Positions 1 through 7,972 of a stretch of DNA of 25,227 nt are shown one piece after another. Position numbers and translations under genes: made by a program. This stretch comes from Thiobacillus sp. (lineage in GTDB: Bacteria > Pseudomonadota > Gammaproteobacteria > Burkholderiales > Thiobacillaceae): contig JANJUT010000069.1 in NCBI GenBank assembly GCA_024710445.1, forward strand, positions 1-25,227, given 5' to 3'. The notes under the pieces were generated by a model. It searched no databases. It was given only the letters and a program-made list of their open reading frames with translations, and was not told the DNA's origin. Numbering within the stretch: position 1 is the stretch's first letter; each line of letters starts with the position of its first letter.

Positions 1-588
1 CGCCAGGCCGCCGCCGTACCTGGTGGCGACCCAGGCCACGGCGCTGCCAGGCCCGAGCTTGCCGGGCTCGGTCAGGGTGTCCATGACGAGAAGCAGGCCG
101 ATCACCGCACCCAGAATGCCGAGCGTCGGCGAATAGCCACCCGCCGATTCCCACACGCGCGCGGCCTGCCGCTCAGCTGTTTCGAAATTGATGATCTGCA
201 CGTCGAGCGTATCGCGCAGCTTGTCCGCGTCGGCGCCATCGATCAGCAATTGCAATCCAGACCGCTGAAAAGGATCACGCGTGATGTTGAGGTGTTTTTC
301 CAGCGCCAGCACCCCATCCTGGCGCGCAGCATGCGACCACTGCACCACGCGCCGGATCAGCGTATTGCCTTCCGGTTCAGGCGGGTGGAAGGCCCATCTG
401 GCCATGCGTATGCCCTGCATGAAAACCGGCAGCGGATAATGCAGCAGCACCGCCGCCAGCGTGCCCAGCACCACGATGATGAAAGCAGTCGGCTGCAGGA
501 ACAGGGCAATGTGCCCGCCTTCCAGCGCCTGGCCCCCCAGAATGGCCGCCCCTGCCAGGGTGAGTCCGATCAGACTGCCGCGATCCAT
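1..588 (-). CDS. motC: Flagellar motor stator protein MotC (MotA/PomA family), C-terminus beyond window
   Basis: This is the proton-channel subunit of a second flagellar stator in the inner membrane. The frame is open from an ATG at 588 to the window edge (196 codons), so the C-terminal part lies outside. Two hydrophobic segments fall at about residues 5-20 and 33-57. A cytoplasmic stretch follows, and then the family hallmark around PTLGILGAVIGL, with the conserved Pro-Thr-x-Gly of transmembrane helix 3. A good ribosome binding site (AAGGAGG) sits just upstream of the ATG. The start overlaps the end of fliA by 19 bp, so the two are probably translated together. A full motA-motB pair occurs separately at 6998-8833. 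By analogy with Pseudomonas, where motCD lies in the flhF-fleN-fliA gene neighbourhood, this is best read as MotC, with motD expected just outside the window. The MotC name rests on position and is less certain than the family. Confidence 0.82.
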   Translation of the reverse strand, partial: MDRGSLIGLTLAGAAILGGQALEGGHIALFLQPTAFIIVVLGTLAAVLLHYPLPVFMQGIRMARWAFHPPEPEGNTLIRRVVQWSHAARQDGVLALEKHLNITRDPFQRSGLQLLIDGADADKLRDTLDVQIINFETAERQAARVWESAGGYSPTLGILGAVIGLLLVMDTLTEPGKLGPGSAVAWVATRYGGGLA

Positions 589-1301
589 GCATCCTCCTTG
601 AGCTTGGTCCGCAAACGCGCGATCGCCTGCCCGTGCAGCTGGCAGATACGGGATTCGCTGACGCCAAATACTTCACTGATTTCGCGCAGGTTGAGTTCCT
701 GTTCGTAATACAGCGACATCAACAGTTGCTCACGCTCGGGCAGGTTCTCGATCCCGGCAATGATGCAGGCACGCAGATTGGCATCGAGCAGTTGCGGCAG
801 CGGCATGCTCGCCTCGTCCGCCGACTGCTTGTCGAGAAAGGAATCATCTTCTTCCGTGTCGCCAAAATCCTCGAAATACAGCAACTGATGGCCGCGCGCA
901 TCGCCGAGCATGCCCTGATACTCATCCAGCGGGACTTTCATGTATTCGGCGATTTCGGTTTCGCTCGGCTGTCGCCCCAGCCGGTGTTGCAGGCTGCCGA
1001 TGGCCTGTTCGATCCTGCGCATCGACTGCCGTGCGCTGCGCGGCATCCAGTCGGTCTGGCGCAATTCGTCGATCATCGAGCCCCGGATGCGCTGGATAGC
1101 ATAGGCTTCGAACTGGGCACTCTGCGCCTCGTCATAGCGGCTGATTGCATCCAGCAGGCCGATCATGCCGGCCTGAACCAGATCGTCCTCCTCCACGCTG
1201 GGTGGCAGCCGTCCCATCATGTGATGGGCCAGCCGCTTCACCATGGGCATGTATTGCGTCAGCAGATCGCTTTTTTCGCTTTTACCGCTTGCGGTGTACA
1301 T
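570..1301 (-). CDS. fliA: RNA polymerase sigma-28 factor FliA
   Basis: The 243-residue product matches the usual length of the flagellar sigma factor, which directs polymerase to late flagellar, chemotaxis and motor promoters. Region 2 is seen around residues 35-65 (EEDDLVQAGMIGLLDAISRYD), region 3 in the middle (RQPSETEIAEYM), and region 4 with its helix-turn-helix near the C-terminus (LPEREQLLMSLYYEQEL, then LREISEVFGVSESRICQ). The ATG at 1301 has a purine-rich GAAGGGG upstream. It lies 6 bp after the flhG stop, and the 3' end overlaps motC, so it is in the flhB-flhA-flhF-flhG-fliA-motC unit. Activity would normally be held back by the anti-sigma factor FlgM, which is not in the window. Confidence 0.96.
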   Translation of the reverse strand: MYTASGKSEKSDLLTQYMPMVKRLAHHMMGRLPPSVEEDDLVQAGMIGLLDAISRYDEAQSAQFEAYAIQRIRGSMIDELRQTDWMPRSARQSMRRIEQAIGSLQHRLGRQPSETEIAEYMKVPLDEYQGMLGDARGHQLLYFEDFGDTEEDDSFLDKQSADEASMPLPQLLDANLRACIIAGIENLPEREQLLMSLYYEQELNLREISEVFGVSESRICQLHGQAIARLRTKLKEDAWIAAV

Positions 1302-1307
1302 GCTGCT

Positions 1308-2189
1308 TTATCCCCTTCTATAGGCTTCCACCAGTTGCCCACCCTGTATCACGCGCTGCATGAACCCCCCCACGCTGCCCAGGCTGGCCGGTTGCGGCCA
1401 GCGCAGCAACCCATCCGCCAGCTTGCGAAACTGCGAAGTGGAGACTGCAACAGGGAACGCATCCACGACCGAGGTACGCAAGCGGCCTGCACGGGTCAGA
1501 CGCTCGTCCAGCGGAATGTAGCCCAGGTAATCCACCGACACATTCAGATAGCGCTCGGCTGTGTCGGAAAAGTTATGCGCCACGGCCTGAGCCTGTTCAG
1601 GCGACACCATGCGATTAAGCAACAGGCGGAACTGGCGCTTGCCAAAATTGTGCGCCAGCCGTTTGACCAGGGTATAGCCCTGGGTAATCGCCGCACTGCC
1701 GGGCTGCAATACCACCATGATTTCGGACGCAGCCAGGCCCAGTGGCAGCGCGTCGGGATCGGTGGCTTCTTCCATGTCCACCAGCACCACATCGACGCCA
1801 CACTGCAGGCGGTTGAAACTCTGCGCCAGCCATTCCTGATCGCGCTCGGACAGTTTCCCCAGGCGGCTGAACCCGCCGCCGATGGGCAATACCTGTACAT
1901 TGTTGGGGCCGTTGAGAATCAGGGATTCCAGGGTGCAGCGGCCCTCGATCACGTCGGCCACGTCATGGCGTGGCGTCAAGCCCAGTGCGGCGGTGGCGCC
2001 CCGGCCATGCTGATCCTGGTCGATGATGAGCACATCGCGCCCGGAACGACCCAGTGCGACCGCCAGATTGGCCGTCGCGGCCGTCTTCCCCGAGCCCTGT
2101 TGCCCGGACATCACGGTGATGACCTGAAATCCGGTCTGTCCCAGCAGGCGGCGCAGTCCGGCAGCCTGATCGGTGGCGAATTTATCCAT
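1308..2189 (-). CDS. flhG: Flagellar number regulator FlhG (FleN), MinD-like ATPase
   Basis: FlhG/FleN is a MinD/ParA-type ATPase that limits flagellar number, acting with the GTPase FlhF at the cell pole or membrane. The N-terminal DQAAGLRRLL motif (residues 7-16) is typical of FlhG and is the part known in the family to stimulate FlhF. The P-loop reads SGQQGSGKT at residues 28-36. The signature lysine of the deviant Walker A motif (KGGxGKT) is replaced by Gln30, while Lys35 is kept. The switch region LIIDQD is near residue 55. I chose the ATG at 2189 (293 aa), which overlaps the flhF stop by 8 bp; a GTG at 2228 in the same frame would add 13 residues with no family resemblance. The missing lysine may be common in betaproteobacterial homologues, so I do not read it as inactivation. 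Confidence 0.93.
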   Translation of the reverse strand: MDKFATDQAAGLRRLLGQTGFQVITVMSGQQGSGKTAATANLAVALGRSGRDVLIIDQDQHGRGATAALGLTPRHDVADVIEGRCTLESLILNGPNNVQVLPIGGGFSRLGKLSERDQEWLAQSFNRLQCGVDVVLVDMEEATDPDALPLGLAASEIMVVLQPGSAAITQGYTLVKRLAHNFGKRQFRLLLNRMVSPEQAQAVAHNFSDTAERYLNVSVDYLGYIPLDERLTRAGRLRTSVVDAFPVAVSTSQFRKLADGLLRWPQPASLGSVGGFMQRVIQGGQLVEAYRRG

Positions 2190-3483
2190 GGGCCACCGCG
2201 CTTTCACGGTAGGTCGACTGGATGCCACTCATGGCAAACGCCAGTTCGCTATCGTCCAGTTGCCAGGGTGAAGCCAGCGAACGGGTCTTGAAAGCACGAT
2301 GTATCAGATATTGACGGTTGGCGAGATGCAGATCCTCCGGCACGCGCTGTCCGGTCGCCAGATAATGCACGTTCAGTTCATGGCGGATCGCACAATCCAG
2401 CGCGGCCCCCAGGCTGGCCGCTTCGTCGACTTTCGACAGAATGCAGCCATCCAGGCCGCGCGTCTGGTAGGCCTGAACCACTTCATTCAGGGTGTCGCCA
2501 TGGCTGGTGGCATTCAGCAGCAGCAGGCGCTTGATCTGCTTGCCGGCGTTGCACAGCATTTCGACCTGTTCGGCGACGGCATGATCGCGCTGGCTCATTC
2601 CCACCGTATCGATCAACACGGTATGCTTGTTGCGCAACTCGGACAGCGCCAGTTTCAAATCGGCTGCGTCGCGTACGGCATGCACGGTCACGCCCAGAAT
2701 CTTGCCGTAAATGCGCAGTTGCTCGTGGCCGCCGATCCGGTAGCTGTCAGTGGTCAGCAGGGCCAGTTTCTCGGCGCCGTGGCGCACCACGAAGCGTGCG
2801 GCCAGCTTGGCCGTGGTGGTGGTCTTGCCCGCGCCGGTCGGCCCCATCAGGGCAAACACCCCGCCGCCATCGAGCATGTCGTTTTCATTCTGCATCACCT
2901 GCAGGCGCTTCATCAGGGTGTTGCGCATCCAGGCCTGGGCCTGTTCCACATCGCCCTTTTTCGGCAGTTCTTCCAGCAGGTCACGCGACAGGGTGGCACT
3001 GAATCCTGCCGCCAGCATGTCACGCATCACCGCAGCGCCAGACGGGTCGCGTCCCGGCAGGTCATGCCAGGCCATGTCCGAAATCTGGCTTTCCAGACTG
3101 GTCTGCATCGCCTTGATTTCACTGATGACGCTTTGCGCCAGATGCGCACTGTCTTCGCTCGGTACCGCCACGCGTTCGATCAGCCGGCGCTTGAAGCTGA
3201 CCGCAGGCTCGGGTTCCGGCTCGGTCCTTCTTTCGGGCGCCTTGCTTGCGCGATTGGTAAAGGCCTGGGTAATGACCTCCGGTGTTCTTGCGACGGGCGG
3301 GGCAACAGGCTTCTCCACGACAGGAGGCGCAAACGCCGCGATATCCTCGGCCGGCATGGCCAGGACCTCGACACCGTCCTCGACCGCCCGATTCGAAAGA
3401 ATGACCGCGTCGGGTCCGAGTTCCTCGCGCAACTGGCGCATGGCCTCACGGGATGTTTTGGCTACGATACGTTTGACGTTCAT
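2182..3483 (-). CDS. flhF: Flagellar biosynthesis GTPase FlhF
   Basis: FlhF is an SRP-type GTPase that recruits early flagellar components and sets the placement of the organelle. The 433-residue product has the expected layout: a basic N-terminal segment (MNVKRIVAKTSREAMRQLRE), a Pro/Glu-rich linker at about 50-95, an N domain, and a G domain from about 205. The P-loop is GPTGAGKT at 214-221, the next motif is TTDSYRIGGHEQL at about 244-256, the G3 motif is DTVG at 292-295 (DTAG in SRP proteins), and the guanine-specificity motif is SKVDE. It overlaps flhA by 4 bp (ATGA) and flhG by 8 bp, so translational coupling is likely. Confidence 0.97.
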   Translation of the reverse strand: MNVKRIVAKTSREAMRQLREELGPDAVILSNRAVEDGVEVLAMPAEDIAAFAPPVVEKPVAPPVARTPEVITQAFTNRASKAPERRTEPEPEPAVSFKRRLIERVAVPSEDSAHLAQSVISEIKAMQTSLESQISDMAWHDLPGRDPSGAAVMRDMLAAGFSATLSRDLLEELPKKGDVEQAQAWMRNTLMKRLQVMQNENDMLDGGGVFALMGPTGAGKTTTTAKLAARFVVRHGAEKLALLTTDSYRIGGHEQLRIYGKILGVTVHAVRDAADLKLALSELRNKHTVLIDTVGMSQRDHAVAEQVEMLCNAGKQIKRLLLLNATSHGDTLNEVVQAYQTRGLDGCILSKVDEAASLGAALDCAIRHELNVHYLATGQRVPEDLHLANRQYLIHRAFKTRSLASPWQLDDSELAFAMSGIQSTYRESAVAHG

Positions 3484-5558
3484 GCTGCTCCTCCTACCAG
3501 GGAAGTGACTTTGATCTGTTTGCCTTCGGGTACTTCAGCGTGTGAAAGCACTTTGAGTTGCGGCACGGCGCGCCGCAGAAAACGAGCGAGTAACGGACGC
3601 AATACCGCCGGTGTCAGCAACACCGGCGGATGACCCAATGCTTCCTGACGTTGCGTCGAGGTCTGGGTCCGCTCCAGGATGGTGTCGGCCAGTCCGGGCT
3701 CCATCCCTGCATCTTCATTGCCTGCCTGCAGGGTTTGCAGCAGCAGGCGTTCGAGTCCCTGATCCAGGGCGATGACTGGCAGTTCGCTGACTGAGCCATA
3801 AATCTGCTGCACGATGGAGCGGCCCAGTGCCACCCGCACCAACGCGGTCAGTTCGTGTGGATCCTGAACCCGCGCACCATGCTCCAGCAAGGTGTCGATG
3901 ATGGTGCGCATGTCGCGGATGGCCACACCTTCGACCAACAGGGTTTGCAGCACCTTTTGCACCGTGGACAGTGTGAGCATCTTCGGCACCAGATCTTCCA
4001 CCAGCTTGGGCGCACTCTTGCCCAGGTGATCGAGCAGGGCCTGGGCTTCCTGACGCCCGAGCAATTCTGCGGCATGCTGGGTGACCAGGTGATTCAGGTG
4101 CGTCGCCACCACCGTGCCGGGATCCACCACGGTGTAGCCCATGGACTGGGCCTGCTCGCGCTGGCTGGCCTCAATCCATACAGCCGGCAAATCAAACGCG
4201 GGATCGCGTGTGGCCACGCCAGGCAGGGTGGCGGTGATGTTGCCGGGGTCGATGGCCAGGAACAGCCCGGTGCGCACTTCACCGCTGCCGATTTCCACGC
4301 CCTTGAGGGTGATGCGATAGCTGTTCGGGTTGATCTCGAGGTTGTCGCGGATGTGTACGGCCGGCGGCAGAAAGCCGATTTCGCGCGCGAATTTCTTGCG
4401 GATGCCCTTGATGCGCCGTACCAGTTCGCCATCCGCAGCGTTATCCACCAGCGGGATCAGGCGATAGCCCACTTCCAGTCCCAGCGTGTCGATGGGCGCG
4501 ACATCTTCCCAACTGGCTTCCTGCGTCTCGACTGCCGCAACCGGAGCCGACTCGACTTCGGATATCACTTCCGGTTTTTCCTTGCCGCGCCGGTAAGCCA
4601 GCCAGACCATCCCGCCCGCCAGCAGCAGAAAGGCGAAGTTCGGCATCCCCGGAATCATGCCCATCATGCCCAGAATCGCGGCGGTGATGTAAAGCGCATG
4701 CGTTTTGCTGAAGACGTTGGACAGCATCTGGCCGGCAATGTCTTCCTCGGTGCTGACGCGGCTGACGATGATGCCGGCGGCGATCGAAATGACCAGGGCC
4801 GGAATCTGCGCCACCAGACCGTCGCCAATCGCCAGCAGCGTGTAGTTGCGGGCGGCATCGGACACCGCCAGATCGTGCTGCATGACGCCCACGATGAGGC
4901 CGCCGATGATGTTGATCAGCAGGATCAGAATGCCGGCGATGGCGTCGCCGCGCACAAACTTGGATGCACCGTCCATCGACCCATAAAAATCTGCTTCCTG
5001 GGCGACTTCGGCCCGGCGCCGGCGCGCTTCGTTTTCGTCGATCAGGCCGGCATTGAGATCGGCATCGATGGCCATCTGCTTGCCCGGCATGGCATCCAGG
5101 GCAAAGCGTGCGCTGACCTCGGCGATACGGCCAGCGCCCTTGGTGATCACGATGAAGTTGATGACCACCAGGATCACGAACACGATGATGCCCACCGCGT
5201 AGTTGCCGCCCACCAGGAAGTGGCCAAACGCCTCGATCACCTTGCCGGCCGCATCCGGGCCGGTATGCCCGTCCAGCAGAACCACCCGGGTGGATGCCAC
5301 GTTGAGCGACAGGCGCAGCAAGGTGGAGAGCAGGAGCACCGTGGGGAAGGCAGCGAAGTCGAGTGCTTTCTTGGTCGACAGGCTCACCAGCAATACCATG
5401 ATGGACAGCGCGATATTGAAGGTGAACAGCATGTCCAGCGCAAACGGCGGCAGCGGCAGCACCAGCATCGCCAGAATCAGGACGATGAAAACAGGTGCTG
5501 CCATCGCGCGGGCGTTGGCAGGGTTGAAAATATTCGACAGGGTCAGGGTGCCATTCAT
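3480..5558 (-). CDS. flhA: Flagellar export gate protein FlhA
   Basis: FlhA is the major export-gate membrane protein of the flagellar type III secretion apparatus. The 692-residue length is typical. The N-terminal half (about residues 15-330) carries several membrane segments and the conserved cytoplasmic FHIPEP loop region, seen here as a long stretch around GAGRIAEVSARFALDAMPGK (about residues 140-160), with RRRAEVAQEADFYGSMDGA after it. The C-terminal half is the soluble nonameric domain that docks export substrates and chaperones. The gene overlaps flhB upstream and flhF downstream by 4 bp each (ATGA), the arrangement expected of one polycistronic unit. Confidence 0.98.
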   Translation of the reverse strand: MNGTLTLSNIFNPANARAMAAPVFIVLILAMLVLPLPPFALDMLFTFNIALSIMVLLVSLSTKKALDFAAFPTVLLLSTLLRLSLNVASTRVVLLDGHTGPDAAGKVIEAFGHFLVGGNYAVGIIVFVILVVINFIVITKGAGRIAEVSARFALDAMPGKQMAIDADLNAGLIDENEARRRRAEVAQEADFYGSMDGASKFVRGDAIAGILILLINIIGGLIVGVMQHDLAVSDAARNYTLLAIGDGLVAQIPALVISIAAGIIVSRVSTEEDIAGQMLSNVFSKTHALYITAAILGMMGMIPGMPNFAFLLLAGGMVWLAYRRGKEKPEVISEVESAPVAAVETQEASWEDVAPIDTLGLEVGYRLIPLVDNAADGELVRRIKGIRKKFAREIGFLPPAVHIRDNLEINPNSYRITLKGVEIGSGEVRTGLFLAIDPGNITATLPGVATRDPAFDLPAVWIEASQREQAQSMGYTVVDPGTVVATHLNHLVTQHAAELLGRQEAQALLDHLGKSAPKLVEDLVPKMLTLSTVQKVLQTLLVEGVAIRDMRTIIDTLLEHGARVQDPHELTALVRVALGRSIVQQIYGSVSELPVIALDQGLERLLLQTLQAGNEDAGMEPGLADTILERTQTSTQRQEALGHPPVLLTPAVLRPLLARFLRRAVPQLKVLSHAEVPEGKQIKVTSLVGGAA

Positions 5559-6697
5559 GTGGTGGCCTGCAGCGGATCAAGTTCAGAGGGAACCGGCAAA
5601 TCGGTCGGTGCATTGGGGTACGCTCCGCCCACCTGGCGGAAGTGACGCAACTGGAACACATAGGCCAGCACTTCGGCCACGGCGGCATAGAGCGTGGCCG
5701 GAATTTCATCGCCGAGTTCGGTGTGGCGGAACAGGGCGCGTGCAAGCGGCGGGGCCTCCAGCATGGGAATGTTGTGCTCGGCTGCCATCTCGCGAATACG
5801 CGCGGCAACGGCATCTGCCCCTTTGGCGACCACGCGCGGTGCACCCATCTTGCCTTCGCTGTATTTGAGGGCCACGGCATAGTGGGTCGGGTTGGTCACC
5901 ACGACATCGGCGGTGGGGATCTCGGACATCATGCGGCGGCGTGACATTTCACGTTGCTGGGCACGGATACGCGCCTTGACGTGCGGGTCGCCTTCCGATT
6001 CCTTGTTTTCCTGGCGCAGTTGCTCTTTGGTCATCTTGAGCTTGTTGTAGAAGCTCCAGATCTGATACGGCAGGTCGATCACGACGATGAAAATCATCGC
6101 GCCCGAAATCAGCAGAAATATTTTTCCGATGAGATCGCCCATGTGCTGAATCGCATTGGTCGGCGATTCCAGACTGAGCGAGACAATGGATCCCAGGTTG
6201 GTCCAGATCAACCAGACCGCCACGCCACCCAGCAATCCTGCCTTGGCCATGGCCTTGACCAGTTCAATCAAGCCCTGGCTGGAGAACATGCGCTTGATGC
6301 CTGACATCGGATTCAGACGCTTGAAGTTCGGTGCAAATGCCTTGGTGCTGAACAACCAGCCACGCAACAGCAGCGGCGAGGCGACAGTGGCCAGAACCAC
6401 CACCCCCAGGAACGGCAGCAGGGCCAGGGCAGCATCAAAAAACTGGACCGACAACTGATCCATGGCATACGAAGTGTCACGGGCAACGCCTGGATCAAAC
6501 TGCAGTCCACTACGCACAATCTGTGACATGGTCTGTCCCAGCCCGCTTGCCATCCACCACAAGGTAGCGCCACCTGTCATCAGAACAACGAACGTACCCA
6601 ACTCGCGCGATTGAAGGACCTGGCCTTCTTCGCGCGCTTTCTCCAATCGCTGTAGCGATGGGGATTCGGTCTTTTCTTGATCGCTTTCTTCAGCCAT
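5555..6697 (-). CDS. flhB: Flagellar export switch protein FlhB
   Basis: FlhB is the inner-membrane export-apparatus protein that changes substrate specificity from rod/hook to filament after self-cleavage. The 380-residue product starts with the usual Glu/Lys-rich segment (AEESDQEKTESPS), has four membrane segments at about 33-55, 88-112, 145-170 and 190-212, and a charged linker leading to the autocleavage motif NPTH at residues 269-272, within VVVTNPTHYAVALKYS. All cleavage residues are present. The ATG at 6697 has AGGTGA upstream and is preceded by 300 bp without a gene, so it is probably the first gene of the flhB-flhA-flhF-flhG-fliA-motC unit. Confidence 0.98.
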   Translation of the reverse strand: MAEESDQEKTESPSLQRLEKAREEGQVLQSRELGTFVVLMTGGATLWWMASGLGQTMSQIVRSGLQFDPGVARDTSYAMDQLSVQFFDAALALLPFLGVVVLATVASPLLLRGWLFSTKAFAPNFKRLNPMSGIKRMFSSQGLIELVKAMAKAGLLGGVAVWLIWTNLGSIVSLSLESPTNAIQHMGDLIGKIFLLISGAMIFIVVIDLPYQIWSFYNKLKMTKEQLRQENKESEGDPHVKARIRAQQREMSRRRMMSEIPTADVVVTNPTHYAVALKYSEGKMGAPRVVAKGADAVAARIREMAAEHNIPMLEAPPLARALFRHTELGDEIPATLYAAVAEVLAYVFQLRHFRQVGGAYPNAPTDLPVPSELDPLQATT

Positions 6698-6795
6698 CCG
6701 GATTCACCTGTTAGTGGGTCCCGTCTGGCCAAATGACTCAAAACGGGATTTCGTAGGGTGAATTATTGGATATGTACAAGCCGGGCGATCAGGGG

Positions 6796-6821
6796 AATAA
6801 GGGTGGATTTGGGCCCTTATT
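6796..6821. repeat. Inverted repeat AATAAGGG / CCCTTATT
   Basis: Perfect 8-bp arms (6796-6803 and 6814-6821) around a 10-base loop, 99 bp upstream of the flhB start. It is followed by neither a T-run on the plus strand nor one on the minus strand, so it is not a standard intrinsic terminator. An operator or a structured flhB leader is possible. Confidence 0.5.
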
Positions 6822-6826
6822 TAGAC

Positions 6827-6846
6827 TCAAGTGGCGCGCCACTTGA
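6827..6846. repeat. Perfect 20-bp palindrome upstream of flhB
   Basis: The sequence TCAAGTGGCGCGCCACTTGA is fully self-complementary with no spacer, 130 bp before the flhB ATG and 151 bp after the motB stop. It sits 5 bp from another inverted repeat. A dimeric regulator site is the natural reading; a hairpin at the end of the motAB transcript is the alternative, but no T-run follows. Confidence 0.55.
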
Positions 6847-6997
6847 ATCAAAAGCCCATGCAACTGCCGGAGAAGGCGGAGCATCTTGCTGGCGGGGCGG
6901 AGGGGACGAACAATTCCTGGATCAGACCTCCTGCGCTGAGCAACGTCACGATCAATGGACTATTGGGAGCGCCCCTGTTGCGGCGTGGTGGCTTGCG

Positions 6998-7906
6998 TCA
7001 TTTTTCTTCGCGCGTGGCCGCTTCATCCGCGACATTGACGCCGCTGGCCTGCTTGGTCACGTTATCTTCAGTACGCTTGTTCATGACGATGATGCTGATT
7101 CGGCGATTGACCGGATCCAGTGGCGCCGCCTCGCCAAACGGCACCGACGATCCCAATCCAACCACCCGCAACATTTTTTCCTCCGCCATGCCACCCGCGA
7201 TCAGTTCGCGCCGCGAGGCATTGGCCCGATCGGCCGACAATTCCCAGTTGCTGTAGCCGCGTCCGGCGTTGGAATACGGCTTGGCATCGGTGTGGCCTGA
7301 CAGGCTGACACGATTTTGCACATCATTCAGCACCAGTCCGATTTCATGCAGGATGACCTTGGTATAAGGCTGCAATTCAGCACTGGCCAGATTGAACATG
7401 GGCCGGTTCTGCTCATCGACGATCTGTATCCGCAACCCTTCATCCGTGATGTCGATCAGAAGCTGGCGCTTGAATTGTTTCAGGGTCGGATTGCTGTCGA
7501 TCGCCCCTTCCAGGCGTTCTTTCAACTGCTTGAGCTTGGCGGCCTCGACCCGTTCAAGTTCGGCCTTGGCCGCCTCAAGGTTGTAGGATTTCTTCTCGGC
7601 TTTGGTTGCACCTTTATTGACCTGGCCATCCTTGCGGGTCAGATCGGTTCCACCGCCCTTGATCACGCTGGAACTATCTCCGCTCCCGCTCCCGCCCTGC
7701 ATCGCCACCTTGAGCGGCGTCTTGAAATACTCTGCGATACCGGCCAGATCCCCCTTGGCGGTCGAGCCCAGCAGCCACATCAGCAGAAAGAACGCCATCA
7801 TGGCCGTCACAAAGTCGGCGTAAGCGATCTTCCAGGCGCCACCATGATGACCACCGGCCACCTTCTTGATGCGCTTGACGATGATGGGCGCTTTTTGCTC
7901 GCTCAT
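6998..7906 (-). CDS. motB: Flagellar motor stator protein MotB
   Basis: MotB anchors the stator to peptidoglycan and supplies the channel aspartate. The 302-residue protein begins with a basic cytoplasmic tail (VKRIKKVAGGHHGGAWKIAY) followed by a single membrane helix at about 29-47. This helix holds Asp31, the expected proton-carrying residue, in YADFVTAMMAFFLLMWLL. A plug/linker region with a Gly/Ser-rich stretch follows. The C-terminal OmpA-like domain carries LSGHTDAKPY and a final NRRISIIVMNK, the peptidoglycan-binding signature. It is 66 bp downstream of motA and almost certainly cotranscribed. Confidence 0.98.
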   Translation of the reverse strand: MSEQKAPIIVKRIKKVAGGHHGGAWKIAYADFVTAMMAFFLLMWLLGSTAKGDLAGIAEYFKTPLKVAMQGGSGSGDSSSVIKGGGTDLTRKDGQVNKGATKAEKKSYNLEAAKAELERVEAAKLKQLKERLEGAIDSNPTLKQFKRQLLIDITDEGLRIQIVDEQNRPMFNLASAELQPYTKVILHEIGLVLNDVQNRVSLSGHTDAKPYSNAGRGYSNWELSADRANASRRELIAGGMAEEKMLRVVGLGSSVPFGEAAPLDPVNRRISIIVMNKRTEDNVTKQASGVNVADEAATREEK

Positions 7907-7972
7907 GTGGTCTCTTTATTTATGCCCTGGGAATGCGTGGGAAGGCCTGGTAAATCGGAGGCTGAAAATGCA

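Larger units (their letters stand above)
6698..6997. other. Gene-free stretch between motB and flhB
   Basis: About 300 bp with no convincing coding region on either strand. It should hold the end of the motAB transcript and the promoter region of the flhB-motC unit. Two neighbouring inverted repeats, listed separately, are the only clear structure. No confident -35/-10 pair or FlhDC box could be picked out by eye. Confidence 0.6.

Noticed and set aside
633..2291. Long plus-strand ORF of 552 codons opposite fliA and flhG
   Set aside because: It is the antisense shadow of well-recognised GC-rich genes and has His/Gln-rich, family-less sequence.
2299..5645. Plus-strand ORFs of 444 and 596 codons opposite flhF and flhA
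   Set aside because: Antisense shadows of flhF and flhA; no domain, no ribosome binding site, composition typical of reversed membrane genes.
4441..5880. Minus-strand ORF of 479 codons across flhA/flhB
   Set aside because: A different frame of flhA and flhB; spans their overlap and resembles no protein.
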